Origin: Atriophallophorus winterbourni
Taxonomy: Eukaryota > Platyhelminthes > Trematoda > Plagiorchiida > Microphallidae
DNA: 64,000 nucleotides
Direction of reading: 5' to 3'
NCBI GenBank assembly: GCA_013407085.1
Contig: JACCGJ010023307.1
Location: forward strand, 1-64,000
Position 1 is the first letter of the stretch. Every line of letters begins with the position of its first letter. Position numbers and translations under genes: made by a program. Of this stretch, positions 30,961 through 41,864 are shown piece by piece. The notes under the pieces are model-generated. The model saw only the letters and a list, made by a program, of their open reading frames with translations, was not told the origin of the DNA and searched no databases.

Positions 30961-31204
30961 GCAATCTCCCTCTCCCATTTTATCCCTTGATTTTCTTTCC
31001 ATTTCTATTTCGTTGAATTTTGCCTCTGCTGGTTCAGCGGAACGGTGCACGAATGATTGCAGAGATTGAGAAAAGGAACTGTGAGGAGAGTCATTAGTGA
31101 GAGTGTCATTGGGAAACGTATCAAAAAATGGATCCAGCTCATCAGAACTGGAACTTTCCTTGAGCACTGCACCCGCTATTACTTGTAGTTTGTTAGTAGG
31201 CATA
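30961..31204 (-). CDS. Candidate host-gene exon cut by a LINE insertion
   Basis: The minus-strand frame begins right after a good acceptor (AAAATCTTTTTAG with AG complementary to 31205-31206). It reads MPTNKLQVIAGAVLKESSSS, DELDPFFDTFPNDTLTND, SFSQSLQSFVHRSAEPAEAK, then EIEMERKSRDKMGEGD, where LINE family B sequence begins. The composition is acidic, Ser- and Pro-containing and unlike the surrounding transposons or the shadow frames. I do not recognise the protein. No donor is seen before the LINE, which suggests the insertion truncated the exon. Alternatively this is an unknown transposon ORF. Confidence 0.4.
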
Positions 31205-31361
31205 CTAAAAAGATTTTTATTAACAATTATCAGCCAATGGTTTGTTTGAACTTCTATCGCTTTGGACAAAATTGAAATTGTAATAAGGGATATAGAAGTT
31301 AGACAACGCTAATTGGAAAAAATGATGTGTCTTAAATCCGTTGACGAATTATTTACAAAAA

Positions 31362-31445
31362 ATAATTTTGCCACCGGGAATCGAACCTGCGAAAGATTTT
31401 AAAATCACTTCAGCTTTAGCCAATTTGCCCATCCCTGATATGTCA
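31362..31445 (-). other. tRNA-like / tRNA-derived repeat, degenerate
   Basis: The minus strand shows GGGCAAATTGGCTAAAGCTG (resembling a D-arm/A-box) and, about 30 nt later, GGTTCGATTCC, an exact internal-promoter B-box. The anticodon region is the palindrome GATTTTAAAATC rather than a proper 5-bp stem with 7-nt loop, and the acceptor ends do not pair. It is more likely a tRNA-derived short repeat or dead tRNA than a working gene. Confidence 0.35.
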
Positions 31446-32700
31446 ATATTATTTTGTAGATGAAAATCAATTAGCGCATATTTGTGTCTTACTTTATTAG
31501 TCTAGCTCACAATGCCATACAAAGTGTTACGGGGAGTTATCTATAACGTCACCTCATAATTCGCAATTGATGTTAAGCACGAATTGTTTATAATAACGCT
31601 ATTTTCCAACGGTTGACAAAGCAAAGTTGAAAGTTTAAACTGTGGAATTTCAGAACCCTATTAATAAATTGTTTTGAAGAAAATTAATGCATCATTTTTC
31701 CTTGGCATATTGCGAATACGAAGATTTGAATTTTCATTGATAAATTTCTCATTGACTCAATTTCAAAAAAGTTAATTAAGGAAAGTTATTTTATTTTTTT
31801 ATATTTTATTTTGAAAATATAAATACATTATTTCACCAGTTTAAAATGATTAATATTTGCATGGGTGGGGTGTTTGCTGCAATTTAATCATATTTCTGTC
31901 CTTACAATCACACTTTTGTTTACATTGGAAAACAAAAATGATCTAGCCGATTGCTTTCAACTTGCTTGGCATTATAAATACACAATCGGTCTCAAACATA
32001 TTGTACTCGATTCTTTTTGCCATAATGAGCTGAGTTTACGACCAAGTGAATATGACACCCACACGCTCCGATTTCAAACGCGAGAGCTGACAAAGCCTCC
32101 TGCAGATTTGTACCCCGCGTTCATATAACGGTGCAACAAAACAAATTTCGATGAAATTTTGACCATGTCTTAATGGCTCCCAAATGTACAGTGAAAAACA
32201 ATATTTATTTTGCTCGCAAATCGACCACCAAGTGCATCATAAGTTCAGCTATATGTTCCGCTTTTTATTCAATTGATTTAGTTTAGATTAGTACCTATGT
32301 GCTTACTATATTTGGAAAGATTAATATTTACAATTTGATATATTCTCCTAAAGATTGGTGGTGGAGAATATTGGGTCTAAAACATGATGGGACAATTAAC
32401 GACTGACTCTTAATTTGTCACATCAATGCTTGAAATATCAACTATACCGATTTCTGATAGAAGAATATACCTGTTTTGCAAACACATAATATATGACATT
32501 ATACACAATTGTCTCTTTTTAAAAAAATTGCATGAAACTTTGATAAGACATTCGATATAATAATTGCTAATTCCTAAATTGCGTTAAATTCATATAAACT
32601 TTTTTGATCTATACAGGAAATGCATAACCCTAAAATATTATATCGCCAACAAAATACATTCAAATTCGACATGTTTTCCAAAATATAAGCGCAAAAAACA
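31446..32700. other. AT-rich DNA, no supported gene
   Basis: A plus-strand open frame at 31865-32128 ends in THTLRFQTRELTKPPADLYP. I cannot place it and see no splice context. Otherwise this is AT-rich sequence with no recognised repeat. Confidence 0.4.
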
Positions 32701-34154
32701 CAATTTGTTAATTGGCACTCGCATTAGAAAATGGTTGACAAAGCGAAATTTGGCATATGCTATTCACATGGTCACCCGAATAGAATCGAAGTGAGCAAAC
32801 TTTCCGAATTAACGAATCAAGTCATAAATCTCATCCAGGATTATAGACATTATCACCAGAGTCGGCTAGGAGTAAGAATGCAACGGAAACGCATAATGAT
32901 TTATCGATTCGCTAACAAAACGATCAAGCTAAAACTCCGTGTTTTTGTGATGATAAAAGATAACGGATAAGCGGATTATGCCATGGAAACCGCCGACGCT
33001 CCAGCGAGATTTTATTCACCAGTGCTCATAACCAATGATGCGTTGCAACCAACGGAATTGCCAGCACTAAATTTGCTGGAGACGATATGCTATATATGTG
33101 TGTATTCGAAGAGCAATATGGACTTCTGAATTTTCTTTCTTCCTTAACTAACATATTTGAAAAAGTGGACGACCAAATGAGGTTAGTTACGTGTTTAAAA
33201 AAATGTTTGATCGCTTAGTATATTCCATACTCCTGATGAAGGTTTTGGTATTAATGGGTCTCTTCTCAAATGGATCAAGTGCTACCTTCTTGATCGCAAA
33301 GCCACTGTAGGTATCGATGATGTGATTTCTAGTGAGATCGGAGCCACTAGCGTTATCGCAGAAGGCTTAGCAGTCATACAATCTTTGTATCTCTTTAAAT
33401 GATTCTAAACTACGTATGCAAATACATGTTAAGCTTTGACTGTTCGCGTGTGCGAAGCGATTTTATAATATTGAACAGTTCCTCAGAGTCAGACAGCAAG
33501 CTCACCTTCAACATCACGAATTGCAAAATATTGCAAATAGAGCGAGATTCCCCAATTTTCATGCAACATCAGATTGCAATAACTAAAATGGACTTCAAAA
33601 GAAAAAAAACTCGTAGTATGATTAAGCATGTCCTACTGATAGCCAGCAATAGAATGCAGTTTACAACCGAGATAGCCGCATGGTTGTTATGTTTCGGTTA
33701 TTTTCGGACGTTTTTCCTTGAAACATTCCTCATGTTCATCAACACGTTTATTAATCAAGTGTTTGATTACTTAGTGTACGCTTGGTGACCATTTTAACAA
33801 AGGGACATTAAGTTACTGCAGTTATTTAGCACACATAAACTAAGCTGCTTGGATGTCTTCGCAACCCACCTTATAAGGATCGACTGGAACTTCTCAATCT
33901 CTATAAACTGTTAGGCAGACGTGTTAGAATGGATCTAATCTACACGTTTAACATGAAAATTAAATATTCTTTTCTGAGCTATCAATTTCGCCTCTGGTTA
34001 GGTCATACCTCACTCGCTGAAACACCGGCAGTTTATATTCCACAGTTCCAATGAAACCCTGGTTGATTCTTTCATTCTGTGGGCGTTTTTTGTGGAACCT
34101 ATTGCAGTCGAATGTAGTGAAATCATCTAGTGAAAGGGTTTTCAGGAACAAACT
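32700..34154 (+). mobile_element. Heavily decayed LINE
   Basis: Scattered plus-strand phrases in LINE order: ETADAPARFYSPVL (about 32984), INGSLLKWIKCYLLDRKATV with IDDVISSEIGATS (about 33255-33350), and a C-terminal FLWNLLQSNVVKSSSERVFR (about 34090-34150). These correspond to the pre-RT linker, the block before the FADD motif, and the LWNSLP-type C-terminus of CR1-like proteins. Everything between has degenerated. Confidence 0.6.
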
Positions 34155-34155
34155 G

Positions 34156-34180
<25 letters not shown>
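34155..34180. repeat. (TA)n microsatellite
   Basis: A TA run at the 3' end of LINE family B; in this copy the 3' end GCCAACAACAACA passes straight into it. Confidence 0.9.
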
Positions 34181-34191
<11 letters not shown>

Positions 34192-34960
34192 GCCTCCGTC
34201 GGTCGATGTCGACCATGGATGTACATCACATCGCATAAATTTCATGTTTTGCAACTTTTTGAATGACTAAACAGTCCGATTTTGGAGGAACAATCTCTCC
34301 CGCAGCGCTTGCAACGATAGTCAGAACTCTGTTGTATTGCATCAGTTGCACGCCGGCGGCGTGATCTGCGTTCAGCAGACAGGAGCTGTATTTGCTCCTC
34401 CCCGGCTTGCAGTCGACGCTTTATACAATGCCTCCAAAGTGAGCGGTCAAGAGCAAGTTCTTCCCAGCTTGCGGGGTCAATGTCAAGTGTTTTCATATCT
34501 TTTGCAAACATCTTTGTACGCAAGTGCGGTCTGCCCAATGGTCGACTTCCTAATTGCAACCTCACCGTAGAGTAGATCTTTCGGAATACGACCATTTTCC
34601 ATTCTAGGACATGACAAAGCGGCGCAACATAAAGGGTAATATGCTCTGTAGGACCAGCTTTTTGAAACGTCAGCGTTAGTCACTCTGTCCATCCACGATA
34701 TGTTCAAGATACGACGGATGCTTCGTAGATGGAAAGCATTCAGCTTCCGTTCGTGTCTTGCGTGGGTGCCCCAGGTTTCACTGCGGTATATTAAAGCATT
34801 TAGTACGCACGCGCTGTGTACCATCATCTTTGTCTTTAAAGTCAGCTTGCGGTTACCCCAAACACGAGAGTTCAATCGGGACAAAATGACAGCTGCTCTG
34901 CCAATCCGCTTATCAATCTCCGTGTCTAGCGAGAGGTTATCCGCAATGGTTGAACCGCGC
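34181..34960 (-). mobile_element. LINE family B 3' end
   Basis: On the minus strand: SRLNSRVWGNRKLTLKTKMM, ALIYRSETWGTHARHERKLN, RSIRRILNISWMDRVTNAD, then LQLGSRPLGRPHLRTKMFAK, DPASWEELALDRSLWRHCI and KRRLQAGEEQIQLLSAERRS. It ends with a zinc-finger-like YRCKRCGRDCSSKIGLFSHS (CxxC...H) before the stop near 34242. The 3' UTR holds the GTACATCCATGGTCGACATC block. A frameshift lies near 34640-34680. It is the best view of this family's C-terminus, including its terminal zinc finger. Confidence 0.85.
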
Positions 34961-34978
34961 TAAAATCAATGAATATGT

Positions 34979-35890
34979 ATCTTCTTCTTCTTCTTCTTGA
35001 TAGACGACAGGAAGTCAAGCCCTTGTAAGCCGCATCTCTTTATATCAGCAACATACTCCAGGAGATCCTCAGTTGAAGAAATCCTGTCCAATGTTGTTCA
35101 GCTTTGCCGTGATTACAGGCAACACCTTATCCAATAGTTGCTTGAATTGATTTTCATAGCTCGCTGAGATAACCTCTTCCAGAAGCGCAATCCACAACTT
35201 AACAATTCTTGTTGAAAGCGTGAATCCCTGTGGTAGGCTTACGTCCTCCGCTTTCGAAGCTTTAAACTATGGCCACGGGTTCTTGAGTCCGTCACGAGCG
35301 GGAAAAACTCGCGCAGCTCGAGAAGCAGGTTTTAGAGCACACGCCGATTACTGAGCGAAATGAGGTTGAGGCGTTGAACTCTCTCCACACAAGGAATTGA
35401 TTTTAATCCTTGTACTCGTTTCGTCGCCCGCATTTGCAATGTTTCCAACTGGTCACGTTCTCCCTTGTTTTGAGGATAGGTGGCTGGCAAACCATATTCC
35501 AAAGCTGGTCTCACGTATGTGGAATGAAGAATGCGAAACATCTGTGCAGCAATCACCGAAAACGACCGACTAATAGCCCACCATGCGCGGTTTGCAGCAG
35601 CTGCTTTTCTGTTCGTATACTCATCCGATTTATGCGCACGAGTCTCAATTGTACGCAGGTCACGTTCAGTATCAACCGAATTCAGTTTATGATCCCCGTG
35701 GAAGTACGCACTTTCAGGCGAGCTTGGCCGGAAAAGCTTGATAGCGGATTTCTGTCGGTTTACACGAAGCTGCCATTTTACCGTCCAATCAAGCAATTTG
35801 TTCAATTCGTTCTATAAAAATGGTATTATCACCAGAAGAGGTTACTGTACCCCAAACTCGCAGATCATCTGCGAAAAGTAGACAATTCGT
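34979..35890 (-). mobile_element. (AAG)n-tailed LINE, 5'-truncated copy
   Basis: (CTT)n at 34979-35000 is the inverted tail. The minus strand codes LLFADDLRVWGTVTSSG at about 35820-35885. It then codes MNKLLDWTVKWQLRVNRQKS, SAYFHGDHKLNSVDTERDLR, SFSVIAAQMFRILHSTYVRP and MRATKRVQGLKSIPCVERVQ (35332-35805), with the C-terminal part below 35332 frameshifted. It is the counterpart of 1-1206. The right edge cuts straight into a Penelope-like endonuclease. Confidence 0.85.
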
Positions 35891-37575
35891 ATTTCAGCTA
35901 GTGCTGAATCTCTTATCAGTGTTTGATATTCACTGGAATTGCGTGGCTGATTACCGATTCGATTTGTGTGTTTCACTTATCCTAGTACTGAGTTTTCTGG
36001 ATGTTTGTCCGATATGTACTCCCGAGCAACACTAAGAGTCGATTTTATATACGCAATTCGTCACGCAGCCTGAAGGTGTTTTATCCTTGAGATGCGTTAC
36101 TGAGGAACGGAGCGTTCTACCCCTTTTATACGTTACTTGTTTACCTGCGTTATTCAAGATTCGACTTATCCCCTTTGATGCTTCCTCAACGTTAGTTATA
36201 GAAACTGTTGCACGCCAAACTTTTTCCGTTTTGGGTGCTGGGTATTTAACTCGTTTCAGTTGGCGTTTAATTAGGCTCTTAATGTAACCATGATCAGCAA
36301 GTCGACGACAAACTTCTTGATGGGCTTGCATTTTATCTGATTGAATCGAAATTAAATACATTTTGAGGGTGCGCTGATGAGTACCGCAAGACCGCATCTT
36401 TGTCGATTGGCTTGCAATAGACCGTAGTGCTTATTTTACCATTCCGCTTTCGCGCGAGACAGTCCAAGAATGGAAGTGTCCCTTCTGTCGACTCAATCTC
36501 CTTTGTGACAGGGATTTTGGGATCCAGGTTGTTAAGGTAACTATGGAATGCTTCCACTCTGTCACGTTCCATGATGACGAATGTATCATCGACATAACGC
36601 CACCATATCTTTGGCCGAAAAGCTACATTTGTTAGAGCCAACTCTTCAAAGTGCTCCATGTACATATCCGCTAAAACTGGGGAAATAGGTGAACCTATCG
36701 CTAAACCTTGCTTTTGCTTATATAACTGTCCATTGAACAAGAAGTGTTTCATATTCAGTCAAATCGCTATACTGCTAACGATTTGCTGTACAATCAAGTT
36801 TGTAAGATCTGTCGCGTCTAAATTAAGTGCATTTTTTGCTGATTCTATAGCGCTCGTGGTGTCTACGTTCGTGAACAAGGCGCTTACATTGGAGCTAGCC
36901 ATAATTTCATCCTTGTCGAGCGTTATTGTACTCAAACGACGAACGAAATCAAAAGCGTTCTTCATGAAAGCATGCCTTTTTCCGACTAGCGGTTTCAACA
37001 AATGAGCGAGATACTTCGCTAATTCGTGTGTTGGGGATCCAATGCTATCCAAAATAGGTCGCATAGGGACGCCCACCTTATGTATCTTCGGGAGCCCGTA
37101 GAACCTAGGAGTCTGAGCAGATTTCGGGTATAGCCCGAACCATAATCCCTTAACTAGTTTCTCCTTAATTCCACTTATCTGGAAATCACCCGCTTACGGT
37201 TATTCATAATCGACGTGGTTCTCCTGCTGTCAATAAATTCATGGTGACCTACTGCGAGGTGTAATTCAACCTTATTTCTATAATCACATTTTGAGAGTAT
37301 CACTGAAGCCTCGCCTTTGTCGGCTCTAGTGATCACCAATCCCTTTTCTTTCCGCAGATCAAAAAGTGCTCGCTGTTAATCTTGCGTAAGGCTACACCTT
37401 TCTGGCTGTTGTTTCTTAATAATACTGGCTATACAGTTGCGTAGTGCGTCCGCCTGTGTTTCGGGTAGCTGAGTTGAGGTAGATTCTACGTAGGGAATAA
37501 TATCTTCAGGTTTCAAAACCTTTGTACTTAGTGAGAAGTTTAAACCTTTTTCCAACAATCTTTGTTCGGTCGGCG
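35890..37575 (-). mobile_element. Penelope-like element (minus copy of a head-to-head pair)
   Basis: From 5' (right) to 3' (left): an N-terminal region (EKGLNFSLSTKVLKPEDIIP, 37376-37558); a middle part (GVPMRPILDSIGSPTHELAK, LLKPLVGKRHAFMKN, 36759-37076); reverse transcriptase (QGLAIGSPISPVLADMYMEH, YVDDTFVI with the Asp pair near 36586-36597, LPFLDCLARKRNGKI, 36333-36752); and a linker into the GIY-YIG endonuclease (PKTEKVWRATVSITNVEEAS, RILNNAGKQVTYKRGRTLRS, 36032-36397). The last endonuclease segment is cut off at 35890 by a LINE. Frame breaks lie near 37376, 37080, 36755 and 36400. Confidence 0.9.
36333..36752 (-). pseudogene. Penelope-type reverse transcriptase core
   Basis: 139-codon open segment. 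QGLAIGSPISP at residues 15-25 is the primer-template block, YVDD at residues 53-56 is the catalytic pair, and VYCKPIDKDAVLRYSSAHPQ at the end is the region leading to the linker. Penelope-like RTs are telomerase-related and work with a GIY-YIG nuclease. The preceding and following parts are in other frames, so this copy is inactive as it stands. Confidence 0.85.
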
Positions 37576-37605
37576 AGAGCGGCCATTCTTTCTAACTTAT
37601 TAGAA
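37570..37605. repeat. Centre of the head-to-head PLE inverted repeat
   Basis: GAGCGGCCATTCTTTCTAAC faces TTATTAGAACGGCCGCTC. The arms continue outward for hundreds of bp as mirrored 5' PLE sequence (TGTTCGGTCGGC / GCCGACCGAACG and onward). Confidence 0.85.
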
Positions 37606-38106
37606 CGGCCGCTCTTGCCGACCGAACGAAGATTGTTGAGAAAAATTAAACTTCTCACTAAGCACAAAGGTTTTAAAACCTGAAGATATTATTACCTGCG
37701 TAGAATCTACATCAACTCAGCTACCTGAAACACAGGCGGACGCACTACGCAACTATATAGCCAGTATTATTAAGAAACAACAGCCAGAAAGGTGTAACCT
37801 TACGCAAGATGAACAGCGAGCCTTTCTTAATCTGCGGAAAGAAGAGGGAACAGTGATCACTAGAGCCAACAAAGGCAAGGCTTCACTGATACTCTCAGAA
37901 AGTGATCATAGAAATAATGTTGAATCACACCTTGTGGAAGGTCCCTATGAAGTTATTGACAGCAGGAAAACCACGTCGATTATGAATAACCGTAAGCGGG
38001 TGATTTCGAGATACTTGCGTGAAATTAAAGAGGAACTAGGTTAGGGATTATGGTTTGGGCTATACCGGATATCTGCTCAGACTCCTAGTTTCTACGGGCT
38101 CCCGAA

Positions 38107-38397
38107 GATGCATACAAGATACAAGATACAATCCCCGTCGCCAAGTCTATTGTGTTTTTTAGGAGCGAGTTCCGGCTGACCCAACACTCACGAAAGTGGT
38201 AGAAGACGACTGATAGAATGCATCGTTTTATTTACAGCTCATGCGTATATATATGTACAATGAACAAAAGTGAAGCCAAGATACTGAAGCCAAGCAGCTA
38301 TATTGATTCAAATCGACGAGTTATGTTCACTTGATTAAAAACGATCAATACTTCCAAATCAGTGCGAGTTTTGACGTGCATAGGTTGAACGACCTTG
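38107..38397. other. Foreign filler replacing the PLE reverse transcriptase
   Basis: This starts with an ATACAAG triple repeat and contains GGAGCGAGTTCCGGCTGACC and a short TATATATA stretch. I find no match elsewhere in the window and no open frame. Either an insertion plus deletion or a fragment of another transposon. Confidence 0.5.
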
Positions 38398-38404
38398 ACA
38401 ACAA

Positions 38405-38782
38405 GTGACGTATAAAAGGGGTAAAACGCTACGTTCCTTATTAACGCATCTCAAGGATAAAACACCTTCGGACTGCGCGACGAATTTCGTATATAAAATC
38501 AACTGTAAGGGTTGCTCGGGAGTATATACCGGACAAACATCCTCAAAACTCAGTACTATGATAAGTGAACACAAAAATTGTATCAGTAAGCAGCCACGCA
38601 ATTCCAGTGAATATCAGACATTGATAAGAGATTCAGCACTAGCTGAACACGTGTTGGACACCGGTCACCGCGTAAATCTTGATAACCTAGAAGTAATAAG
38701 GCGGGGAATAAAACCATACAAGGAACGACTTCACGCTGAGGCTGTTGAGATAACAAAGGCTGGTAAGAATGCTGTCAATTAG
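38405..38782 (+). pseudogene. PLE GIY-YIG endonuclease domain
   Basis: 125-codon open segment with the cysteine cluster (ATNFVYKINCKGCSG), the GIY-YIG-like VYTGQTSSKL block, the downstream SEHK motif and HVLDTGH. In better copies the Thr of VYTGQT is Ile. It comes from a copy whose reverse transcriptase has been replaced, so it is probably not used. Confidence 0.7.
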
Positions 38783-39094
38783 GTGGATGTGGCTTATATC
38801 TTCATAATCTGGCGTCCGGTCCTGCAGCGGATAAACATTAACGTGCGTAACCCCTAGTGTGCGCACCGATTACGCAATCGCGCTAATCTGTCAGCAGATG
38901 TCATTCACACCCGCCAAGACTAAAACTATTAGGGATTATATGGCACGTAGGGGTGGTGGTGCGTCAGTTGATATTGAACGCGCCTGTCCTTCTTAACAAG
39001 CGCAGAATCCACCATGGACTGTGCAGTTCTCAACCAGCTTATGATTGGTTAGGTGAATGCAATTTAAGCTTGAACCTTGTTCGTACTGGCACCC

Positions 39095-39137
39095 TTGGTC
39101 TGACGAAGCTTCTGTGTCAGAAGTGAAACGTTACCAA
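39095..39137 (+). ncRNA. Hammerhead ribozyme at the PLE 3' end
   Basis: TTGGT (39095-39099) pairs with ACCAA (39133-39137) as stem I. CTGACGA is at 39100-39106. Stem II pairs A plus CTTC with GAAG plus T (39107-39124), with one bulged G. GAAA is at 39125-39128. The stem III sequence ACGT (39128-39131) is self-complementary without a loop. GTT is the cleavage triplet, with the cut expected after 39132. All invariant core positions are present. Hammerheads in Penelope-like elements are established knowledge. This copy's activity would depend on dimer pairing. Confidence 0.75.
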
Positions 39138-39175
39138 TAAACTACTCTCAGAGATTCAATACAAACTTTATTTTT

Positions 39176-40369
39176 TCACAATTATCCAGTGTTCTGCAAT
39201 TTATTATTCTTTTTTTTTGAAGGCTTTGTCGAATGACGGTCGATTATTTTAACTTTAATTAATTCCATGTACCGCGATTTTTAGGATGTTCGACATTTGA
39301 TCGTAGACTTTAGTTTCATATTCTGCAGCATCTGCATTTTCATCAAACAAGCATGTTGAACGGTCACAAATATATGGAAAAGTGTCATACAGATTATAAA
39401 CAATAGACATGTTTGAGTCGAATAACCACTACGCAAACTAGTTGCATTATGGGGCTTTCTTTAGCTGCATATTTTGTCCTGTACAACCGAAAAGGCTTGT
39501 GCGATAGAAATTGTCATTTAAAACATTGGTTTATTATATAATTAGATCTTATTTCTGAATGTTCAACTTCATGAATCTTTATAAAGCAAAGAAAGCTGTT
39601 CCAATTCTGTTTCTATTCTCGAAATTATGCTCTAGCGATAACGCAACTATTTGCCTTGTTAATCGATTACAACCTACAAAAAATCAGAATTTAATGGGCG
39701 AAATTCTTTATAACAAAGCGTCATAACAACCACAACTGAAAACTATATGTTGCTTTATTGAACATTCGTTAAGTCACCAACTCCAACTTCATTGTTGTGA
39801 ATATGTTTCAGGCTAAATGTTCCTTTGGTTTTGATAATGACGTAAAAAGAGGATTACATGCTGCGCGAGAAATAGCTAGTTCTCAATATTGAACTGCGAT
39901 AACGTACATAGCTTTGAGCAAAACTAGCTACCCATGAACGATTTAAAATTCGTAGTTTGATCAAATTTGAAATCAATTAATCACAAATTTCAATAACATA
40001 TTCGGTCATGATTTTAATATTCATCGTTGATTAGAATACATTTCTGTGGATATTCTTTGATATTATTAGATAGTATTTGGATGATTTTATGGTTGATTTT
40101 CTCTAACAAACAAATGTGAATTTATTTTTAACTAAACATTAAAATTTACTGAATTATTCATGCAGTATAATGTTTACACGGTAGGCACATTCTGAAGTAT
40201 GGAACAATTAATGTATTAATGCTATATTTCATAATTAAAGCTGAAGAATTTGGGCAATGTCATTCATGTGTATTATTACGATATGTGAAAGAATTTGACC
40301 ATTTAAACTTCATGCTGTTCATGCTAATGAAATACCGGTTCTCTTCTATTGTAAGATCGTACTGTAAGC
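39176..40369. other. AT-rich DNA, no supported gene
   Basis: Long AT-rich stretch between two PLE copies, without recognised coding or repeat features. Confidence 0.45.
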
Positions 40370-40965
40370 GGAAGATATAAATGCGCGGTCGAGGGAAAAT
40401 ATGCCTAGAGAACTGTACACTAGGGTAAACTTAAACAGGAAACCACTGGAAAAGCAACCTTGTAATCCCAGTGAATATCGATCACTGATTCCTGATTCTG
40501 CCCTAGCTAAACACGTGCTAGACGCTGGACACATCGGATAACTTTATAAAATATAAGTGATGAAACGGGGTGTGTAATCTTACATGGGAAAACATCAAGC
40601 TGAGGCTGTTCAAATAACAAAGGCTGGGGCGACTGCGGTGAACAAGGTAGATGTGGCGGATATCTCAACAATCTGGCGTTCGGTTTTGCAGCGGATTTGG
40701 ATTAACTTACATAACACCTAATGCGCATATGATTACGTAAGGTGTGAGTTAGCAGACGCTGTTCATACTATTACACAGTAAAACATTTAGGGATTACCAC
40801 TGCATTTTGATAGTGATTAGTTTTCTTGATCACCAATGTCTAGTTAAGAAAAGTCTTGTTTCGCTAAGGAAATGCCATTTGAAGAAGAACAATGATCATA
40901 ACGGCACCCTTGGTCTGACCAAGTTTCTGTGTTTAAAAGTAGAACGTTACCATAAAATTTCTATA
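40370..40965 (+). mobile_element. Penelope-like element 3' fragment
   Basis: The plus strand preserves NPSEYRSLIPDSALAKHVLD followed by AGH, then decayed equivalents of the C-terminal EAVEITKAG (GAGGCTGTTCAAATAACAAA), then the PLE 3' UTR. The relic hammerhead site is near 40910-40952: TTGGT and CGTTACC are kept, but CTGACCA replaces CTGACGA and GAA is altered, so it should be inactive. Confidence 0.75.
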
Positions 40966-41326
40966 ACCAATTGAACTTATGTCATATTGATGAGCTGAAG
41001 ACCATTGTGCCTGAGACATATATCGGAAATATAACTTCGACTTTACACTTTAATTTATCGATATAAATTTTAATAAGAAAATTGATTCTATATTCTGCTA
41101 ACTCTTGTATTCGGTTATTAAAAGCAGGCTTACATTTCATTCATGTCATAAACTTACTATTGAGAAACTAACCCACATTCACCCCTATTACAAAATGTTA
41201 GTCAAAATAAAAACAATGTAGCTGACCATGAAGGTTTGCATTGAAATGTGAAACACGACTGTCTGCATGAAGCGTTAGGAGAACGTTTTCTTTTTCGGAG
41301 TCAATAGTATGTTCATGATTTTTTGA

Positions 41327-41507
41327 TTATTTGGCTTCATCAACAGCACAAGGGGTGCATTCCAAAACGGATGTTTTATATCCGGGTAATGTCTTATATC
41401 GATGTGAAAATCCAATATTGTTAGATTTGAATTTTCGTAAGGCAAAGCATAGGAACAACCAAACTGGTTTTTTTGCATAAAAAGTAATTTCATCATCTGA
41501 AAAATAC
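41327..41507 (-). CDS. Candidate terminal exon of an intron-rich gene
   Basis: Minus strand, after the acceptor CGTTGTATTTTTCAG. The frame AT|GAT GAA ATT... reads DEITFYAKKPVWLFLCFALR, then YKTLPGYKTSVLECTPCAVD, and stops at 41327-41329. A competing frame through the same DNA (41275-41610) is also long: FQMMKLLFMQKNQFGC, then PYENSNLTILDFHIDIRHYP, with its own acceptor GGGTCTTTTTGCAG. I prefer the first because its phase suits the candidate exon at 43807-43842. Unknown protein. Confidence 0.3.
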
Positions 41508-41864
41508 AACGATTTTCATTGTTAATATTGAGCTGCAAAAAGACCCGCTTTAAAATGTAAACATTCACAAACCTCTTCACAAAAAGCGACTGGCGATTTT
41601 TTCTCAGCACTTAATTGCGTTTGGTAAAAAGCTTGCAAATCTGTTGATTGATGAATGGTGAAACACAGAATTCAATTACAGGTTTTCCTGTTTAGATTTA
41701 AAAATGTACAATGAAGCGTTCGATAATAAACATTAAATTTCCGGGGTTATAGGTTCGATTTTTCCGCAACATTTGAAGACAACATCCAAATCCATTTCGC
41801 GTTTGAACACTGAATTATGCACCTTATTCAGATAAGTACGACAGTTTCATCGAAATCTCATTGA

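Larger units (their letters stand above)
37590..39175 (+). mobile_element. Penelope-like element (plus copy), internal RT lost, 3' hammerhead present
   Basis: 37590-38105 repeats the N-terminal part in inverted orientation to the minus copy (TRANKGKASLILSESDHRNN, MNNRKRVISRYLREIKEELG). The RT is missing: at about 38107 the sequence leaves the PLE (after CTCCCGAAGATGCATAC) and re-enters at about 38398. Then comes the endonuclease: TYKRGKTLRSLLTHLKDKTP, NCKGCSGVYTGQTSSKLSTM, ALAEHVLDTGHRVNLDNLEV and ERLHAEAVEITKAGKNAVN, with the stop near 38780. The long 3' UTR ends with the hammerhead at 39095-39137. This copy is therefore non-autonomous. Confidence 0.85.

Noticed and set aside
31865..32128. 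Plus-strand 87-codon frame as a gene
   Set aside because: Single open frame in AT-rich DNA without a domain, start context or splice sites; kept only as part of an unassigned region.
40910..40952. Second PLE hammerhead as a working ribozyme
   Set aside because: The required G of CTGANGA is C here (CTGACCA) and the GAAA strand is altered, so it is a relic.
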